Assembly: GCA_023429825.1 (NCBI GenBank)
Contig: JAEZDC010000110.1
Location: forward strand, 1-7,740
DNA from: Bacteroidota bacterium
GTDB lineage: Bacteria > Bacteroidota > Bacteroidia > Chitinophagales > Chitinophagaceae
Direction: 5' to 3'
Length of the DNA stretch: 7,740 bases
Both the position numbers and the translations under genes were made by a program. Shown in pieces: positions 5,201 through 7,740 of the stretch. The first letter of the stretch is position 1. Each line of letters opens with the position of its first letter. The notes under the pieces were generated by a model. The model was not told the origin of the DNA. It did no database searches and saw nothing but the letters and a program-made list of their open reading frames with translations.

Positions 5201-5716
5201 ATGTTAATGATGTATATAATATTATCCTTCATTTTAGTAAGGATTGTATTAATAATAATGGAAAATGTGAATCTTCCATCTTTCAGCATGAGGTTGTTCA
5301 GGAAAAAAGTTTATACTAACGGAATTTTTGTAAACAGCTTCATTGATAGCAGAATGCTGTTTGCTATGAGATTCAACAAGCTTCCGAACGTAGCAGTGAT
5401 TACACAAGTTGACGCTACACAAGCGTATGCCTTGATAACCGAAAAATTGAATACCGACGTAGTAGATATATTTCAAACCAATATGTTCGACTACGAGGAA
5501 AGCAGGATGTCCTTTACTATGACCATCCTTGTACTGGCGAATAGCAGGATGATTGAGATCGGAAATGGTTATGTAGAAGTAATGTACGCAAGTAGTGATT
5601 ACGCTTTTGCTCAGAACCTGCTACAGGAATTGGCAACCTGCAGAATCGTTGAAACTGTTGAAGTAGTAAAATCTCCTACCATCATCGGCTTCGCAAGAAA
5701 TGCAGCAATGAATTAA
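5201..5716 (+). CDS. Hypothetical protein with N-terminal membrane anchor
   Basis: The ATG at 5201 follows a perfect Shine-Dalgarno site; the in-frame GTG at 5195 overlaps that site and is unlikely. The product has 171 residues. Residues 1-20 (MLMMYIILSFILVRIVLIIM) form one hydrophobic helix, after which comes a soluble domain of about 150 residues of mixed alpha/beta character with no Cys pairs, His-rich site or known catalytic motif. The sequence reads naturally as a protein (for example LATCRIVETVEVVKSP near the end). I do not recognise the family. If translation began at the ATG at 5258 the helix would be lost and the protein would be cytoplasmic. It is framed by terminators at 5123-5153 and 5742-5777, so it is probably a single-gene unit; how it is transcribed past the upstream terminator is unclear. 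Confidence 0.75.
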   Translation: MLMMYIILSFILVRIVLIIMENVNLPSFSMRLFRKKVYTNGIFVNSFIDSRMLFAMRFNKLPNVAVITQVDATQAYALITEKLNTDVVDIFQTNMFDYEESRMSFTMTILVLANSRMIEIGNGYVEVMYASSDYAFAQNLLQELATCRIVETVEVVKSPTIIGFARNAAMN

Positions 5717-5741
5717 AACTTAGAACAATTATTGTAAACAT

Positions 5742-5777
5742 ACCACAGGGTGAGCAATGCAACCCCCTGTGGTTTTA
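5742..5777 (+). terminator. Intrinsic terminator between the 5201 gene and rtcB
   Basis: ACCACAGGG (5742-5750) and CCCTGTGGT (5765-5773) form a perfect nine-base stem with a 14-base loop and are followed by TTT. It ends about 10 bases before the rtcB ATG. GGGT in the stem/loop could alternatively pair with ACCC at 5762-5765. Confidence 0.75.
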
Positions 5778-5787
5778 ATCGAAACAA

Positions 5788-7251
5788 ATGGCAAAGAAAT
5801 TATCTATACGTGGCAAAGACATAAGAGCGATCGGTTTTCCCGAAGGACCGGTTGTCTCTGTTGCCATTAATACAATGGAAAAACATTACAAGCATCATTC
5901 TTTAGAAGATGCCATCCAAGTGCTCAAAGAAGTTTTAGAAAGCCCGGCAACATTTGCAGAAGATGAGATACTCGGCAATATTGCGAAGATGCTGATCCCT
6001 AAAGCTGCAGATACTGCAGAGAGTGTAGGCGAAGTATCGCTCAATAAAGAGGGAGTGCACTTCAATGTATTCGGAAGAGAATTCATTGAAGAAGGTGCCA
6101 TGCACCAGATGTACCAGGCCGCTAAACTGCCGATAAGTGTTGCAGGTGCACTAATGCCTGATGCACATCATGGATATGGCTTACCTATTGGTGGTGTATT
6201 GGCAACGGAGAATGCGATCATACCTTATGGCGTAGGAGTGGATATCGGGTGCAGGATGTGCCTCTCGATCTTCGACATCGATCCTAAAGATCTCGTACAA
6301 CGTGAAGCTTATTTTACAAGAGAGCTGAATGAAGCAACACTCTTCGGCGGTGGAAAAGAATTCAAATCAACTACTGACCATGAAGTACTGGATAACGAAC
6401 TTTTCTATCGATTGCCTTTACTGAAAGGTCTGCATGGAAAAGCAGCAAAGCAATTGGGCTCTTCTGGTTCAGGTAATCACTTTGTAGAGTTTGGTATTGT
6501 TGAGATCAGTGATAAAGATGAAGTGTTAGGTGTGCAGCCAGGAAAATATCTTGGGTTGTTATCTCATAGCGGTTCAAGAGCACTGGGTGCAAACATTGCA
6601 CAGCATTACACCAAACTTGCAAAGGCAAAAAGAAAACTGCCCGGTGAAGCAAACAATCTTGCTTGGTTCTTACTGAACGAAGAAGAAGGTTGGGAATACT
6701 GGTTGAGTATGAATCTTGCAGGGGATTATGCATCCGCATGTCATCATGTGATACATGCGAAAATCGCAAAGCAGCTTGGACGCAAGCCGCTGAAAATGGT
6801 AGAGAACCATCACAATTTTGCGTGGAAAGAAGTGTGGGATGGAAAAGAAGTGATCGTTCATCGCAAAGGTGCAACACCTGCAGGAAAAGATGTACTTGGT
6901 ATCATCCCCGGCAGTATGACAGCTCCGGGGTTCATTGTAAAAGGTAAAGGCGAAATTGCATCTATCAATTCTGCATCGCATGGTGCCGGAAGACAGATGA
7001 GCCGTACACAAGCGCTTAGCAAGATCACGCACAATGCATTGAAAAATGAATTGGAGAAACATAATGTAAAATTGTTAGGGGGTGGATTAGATGAAGCTCC
7101 GTTCGCTTACAAAGACATTCATAGCGTAATGAATGCGCAGCAGCACCTGGTAGATACAGTGGGATTGTTTTATCCTAAGATCGTAAAGATGGACGGAGGT
7201 TCACCTAAGCAGTGGAAGAATAAAAAAGGGGAAGACCTGTTAGGAGAATAA
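5788..7251 (+). CDS. rtcB: RtcB-family RNA-splicing ligase (3'-phosphate/5'-OH RNA ligase)
   Basis: RtcB joins RNA ends carrying a 2',3'-cyclic phosphate or 3'-phosphate to 5'-OH ends, using GTP and Mn2+, in RNA repair or tRNA splicing. The 487-residue product has every expected element: VDIGC (151-155) with metal ligands Asp152 and Cys155, GSGNHFVEFG with His231, SHSGSR with His260, ENHHNF (339-344) with the next His ligand, HRKGATPAGKDVLGIIPGSM (358-377), SHGAGRQMSR with His399 as the likely guanylylated residue, and the closing DEAPFAYKDI (435-444). Length is normal for the longer bacterial RtcB forms. The ATG at 5788 has only an A-rich leader; a terminator hairpin ends some 10 bases upstream and no promoter is obvious. 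No archease, RtcA, RtcR or PrfH gene, the usual partners, is seen in the window. Confidence 0.96.
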   Translation: MAKKLSIRGKDIRAIGFPEGPVVSVAINTMEKHYKHHSLEDAIQVLKEVLESPATFAEDEILGNIAKMLIPKAADTAESVGEVSLNKEGVHFNVFGREFIEEGAMHQMYQAAKLPISVAGALMPDAHHGYGLPIGGVLATENAIIPYGVGVDIGCRMCLSIFDIDPKDLVQREAYFTRELNEATLFGGGKEFKSTTDHEVLDNELFYRLPLLKGLHGKAAKQLGSSGSGNHFVEFGIVEISDKDEVLGVQPGKYLGLLSHSGSRALGANIAQHYTKLAKAKRKLPGEANNLAWFLLNEEEGWEYWLSMNLAGDYASACHHVIHAKIAKQLGRKPLKMVENHHNFAWKEVWDGKEVIVHRKGATPAGKDVLGIIPGSMTAPGFIVKGKGEIASINSASHGAGRQMSRTQALSKITHNALKNELEKHNVKLLGGGLDEAPFAYKDIHSVMNAQQHLVDTVGLFYPKIVKMDGGSPKQWKNKKGEDLLGE

Positions 7252-7317
7252 TTCGCGGGTTATTATGATTTCAGGTGTTCGCGTTGTAATTTGTTGGATC
7301 AACAAAACAACAACGCT

Positions 7318-7509
7318 TTGAAAAAGATCCTTATTATTTTCATGTTGCTGGGTGGAGTATTAAGCGCAACTGCACAATCAAACCCAGACAAGGCATTGCC
7401 AGAGGAGCCTAAAAAAGAAAAACTCAACAATTCAGCAATCTGGATAGCGGTGGGCGTAGTGATATTTGTTTCAGTGATCGCCGCCAGGAATCGCAGGAGA
7501 AGGAACTAA
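7318..7509 (+). CDS. Small secreted/membrane protein with C-terminal Arg-rich tail
   Basis: The best start is TTG at 7318, because it gives MKKILIIFMLLGGVLSATAQ, a full signal peptide with a Lys-Lys n-region and an ATAQ cleavage site. The upstream in-frame TTG at 7291 would add nine polar residues; the first ATG (7342) would destroy the signal. The 63-residue product then has about 20 charged, Pro-containing residues (NPDKALPEEPKKEK), a hydrophobic segment (NNSAIWIAVGVVIFVSVIAA) and a tail RNRRRRN. This signal-linker-membrane-Arg layout would leave a small loop outside and the tail inside. Function is unknown. TAATTTG at 7287-7293 is a partial -7 element 24 bases upstream. The 3' end overlaps the minus-strand gene by 39 bases. 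Confidence 0.62.
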   Translation: MKKILIIFMLLGGVLSATAQSNPDKALPEEPKKEKLNNSAIWIAVGVVIFVSVIAARNRRRRN

Positions 7510-7740
7510 CTGTTTTGTATACAGAAAAGGATCTATCTGCTTTTTCTTCTTCAGTAAATAAAAATTGAGGAGCATAGCACTGAGCATCGGGAAGAAGTAT
7601 ACAAAAATGAAAACGAGATAAGAACCTGTTCTGAATTGTTGATCCCCTGTTTGTTGAAATACACCATTCCCGATCGGACCTTGCGAGAAAATTAAATTCT
7701 GGGAGACGTTCCAGCCAAGATGAATGGCACACGGCACATA
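7471..7740 (-). CDS. Probable CPBP-family intramembrane protease, C-terminal part (5' end outside window)
   Basis: Read on the minus strand, the frame is open from 7740 to a TGA at 7471-7473. It begins YVPCAIHLGWNVSQNLIF, where HLGWN fits the HxxxN motif found in the last conserved helix of CPBP (Abi/CAAX protease-like) membrane proteins. A glutamine/glycine loop follows (GPIGNGVFQQTGDQQF), then a long hydrophobic helix (YLVFIFVYFFPMLSAMLLNF), then a basic KKKK cytoplasmic tail of about 25 residues. Such proteins are membrane glutamyl proteases or related factors with varied roles. The EExxxR and FxxxH motifs would be upstream, outside the window, so activity cannot be judged. The alternative minus frame through 7424-7732 was judged a shadow. 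Confidence 0.68.
   Translation of the reverse strand, partial: YVPCAIHLGWNVSQNLIFSQGPIGNGVFQQTGDQQFRTGSYLVFIFVYFFPMLSAMLLNFYLLKKKKQIDPFLYTKQLVPSPAIPGGDH

Noticed and set aside
6506..7062. Minus-strand and alternative plus-strand ORFs within rtcB (6506-6877, 6670-7062, 6663-6947)
   Set aside because: All lie over conserved rtcB motifs and have Cys/His/Ser-rich shadow composition.
7424..7732. Minus-strand frame of about 100 residues at 7424-7732
   Set aside because: It competes with the 7471-7740 frame, which gives a CPBP-like HLGWN motif, a plausible helix and an open 5' end; the 7424 frame is Ser/Arg/Phe-rich and looks like a shadow.

Overview
The window looks like chromosomal DNA of a Bacteroidota, probably a Chitinophagaceae-like soil or freshwater bacterium. 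The clues are a moderately AT-rich composition, A-rich stretches instead of Shine-Dalgarno sites before most starts, a TTTG / nnTTTG promoter-like pair upstream of one small ORF, and the character of the proteins (DUF4113-type UmuC, lipoprotein M49-like peptidase). The genus is inference. Most of the window is ordinary, well-packed coding sequence; the less ordinary parts are two gaps, 270-516 and 4598-5200.

Region 1 (1-2895) is a DNA damage tolerance cassette. It holds the 3' end of umuD, a 172-base nested inverted repeat, a full umuC (translesion DNA polymerase V catalytic subunit), and 12 bases later a radical SAM protein of the PA0069/Rv2578c, spore-photoproduct-lyase-like group. Two details stand out. 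UmuD has Arg where the catalytic Lys is expected. The radical SAM protein ends in QGKLF, a clamp-binding-like pentapeptide very similar to QGNLF inside UmuC, so the two co-transcribed proteins may both dock on the sliding clamp.

Region 2 (2896-4597) is one gene for an exported, probably lipid-anchored zinc peptidase related to dipeptidyl peptidase III (M49), with a pentapeptide HEVAH and a second motif EEAKAD.

Region 3 (4598-5200) has no long gene. It contains a Bacteroidota-type promoter, a possible 30-codon ORF, a strong intrinsic terminator with a possible competing antiterminator pairing, a possible 47-codon ORF, and a second strong terminator. It ends at an unusually perfect Shine-Dalgarno sequence for an unrecognised membrane-anchored protein (5201-5716). 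This arrangement may be a regulatory leader or one or two small RNA/small protein units.

Region 4 (5717-7740) holds a third terminator, rtcB (3'-phosphate RNA ligase) with all its metal and guanylylation residues, a small secreted/membrane protein starting at TTG, and, on the minus strand, the 3' end of a probable CPBP intramembrane protease gene that overlaps the small gene tail to tail. No tRNA, rRNA, CRISPR array, transposase or prophage gene was seen.
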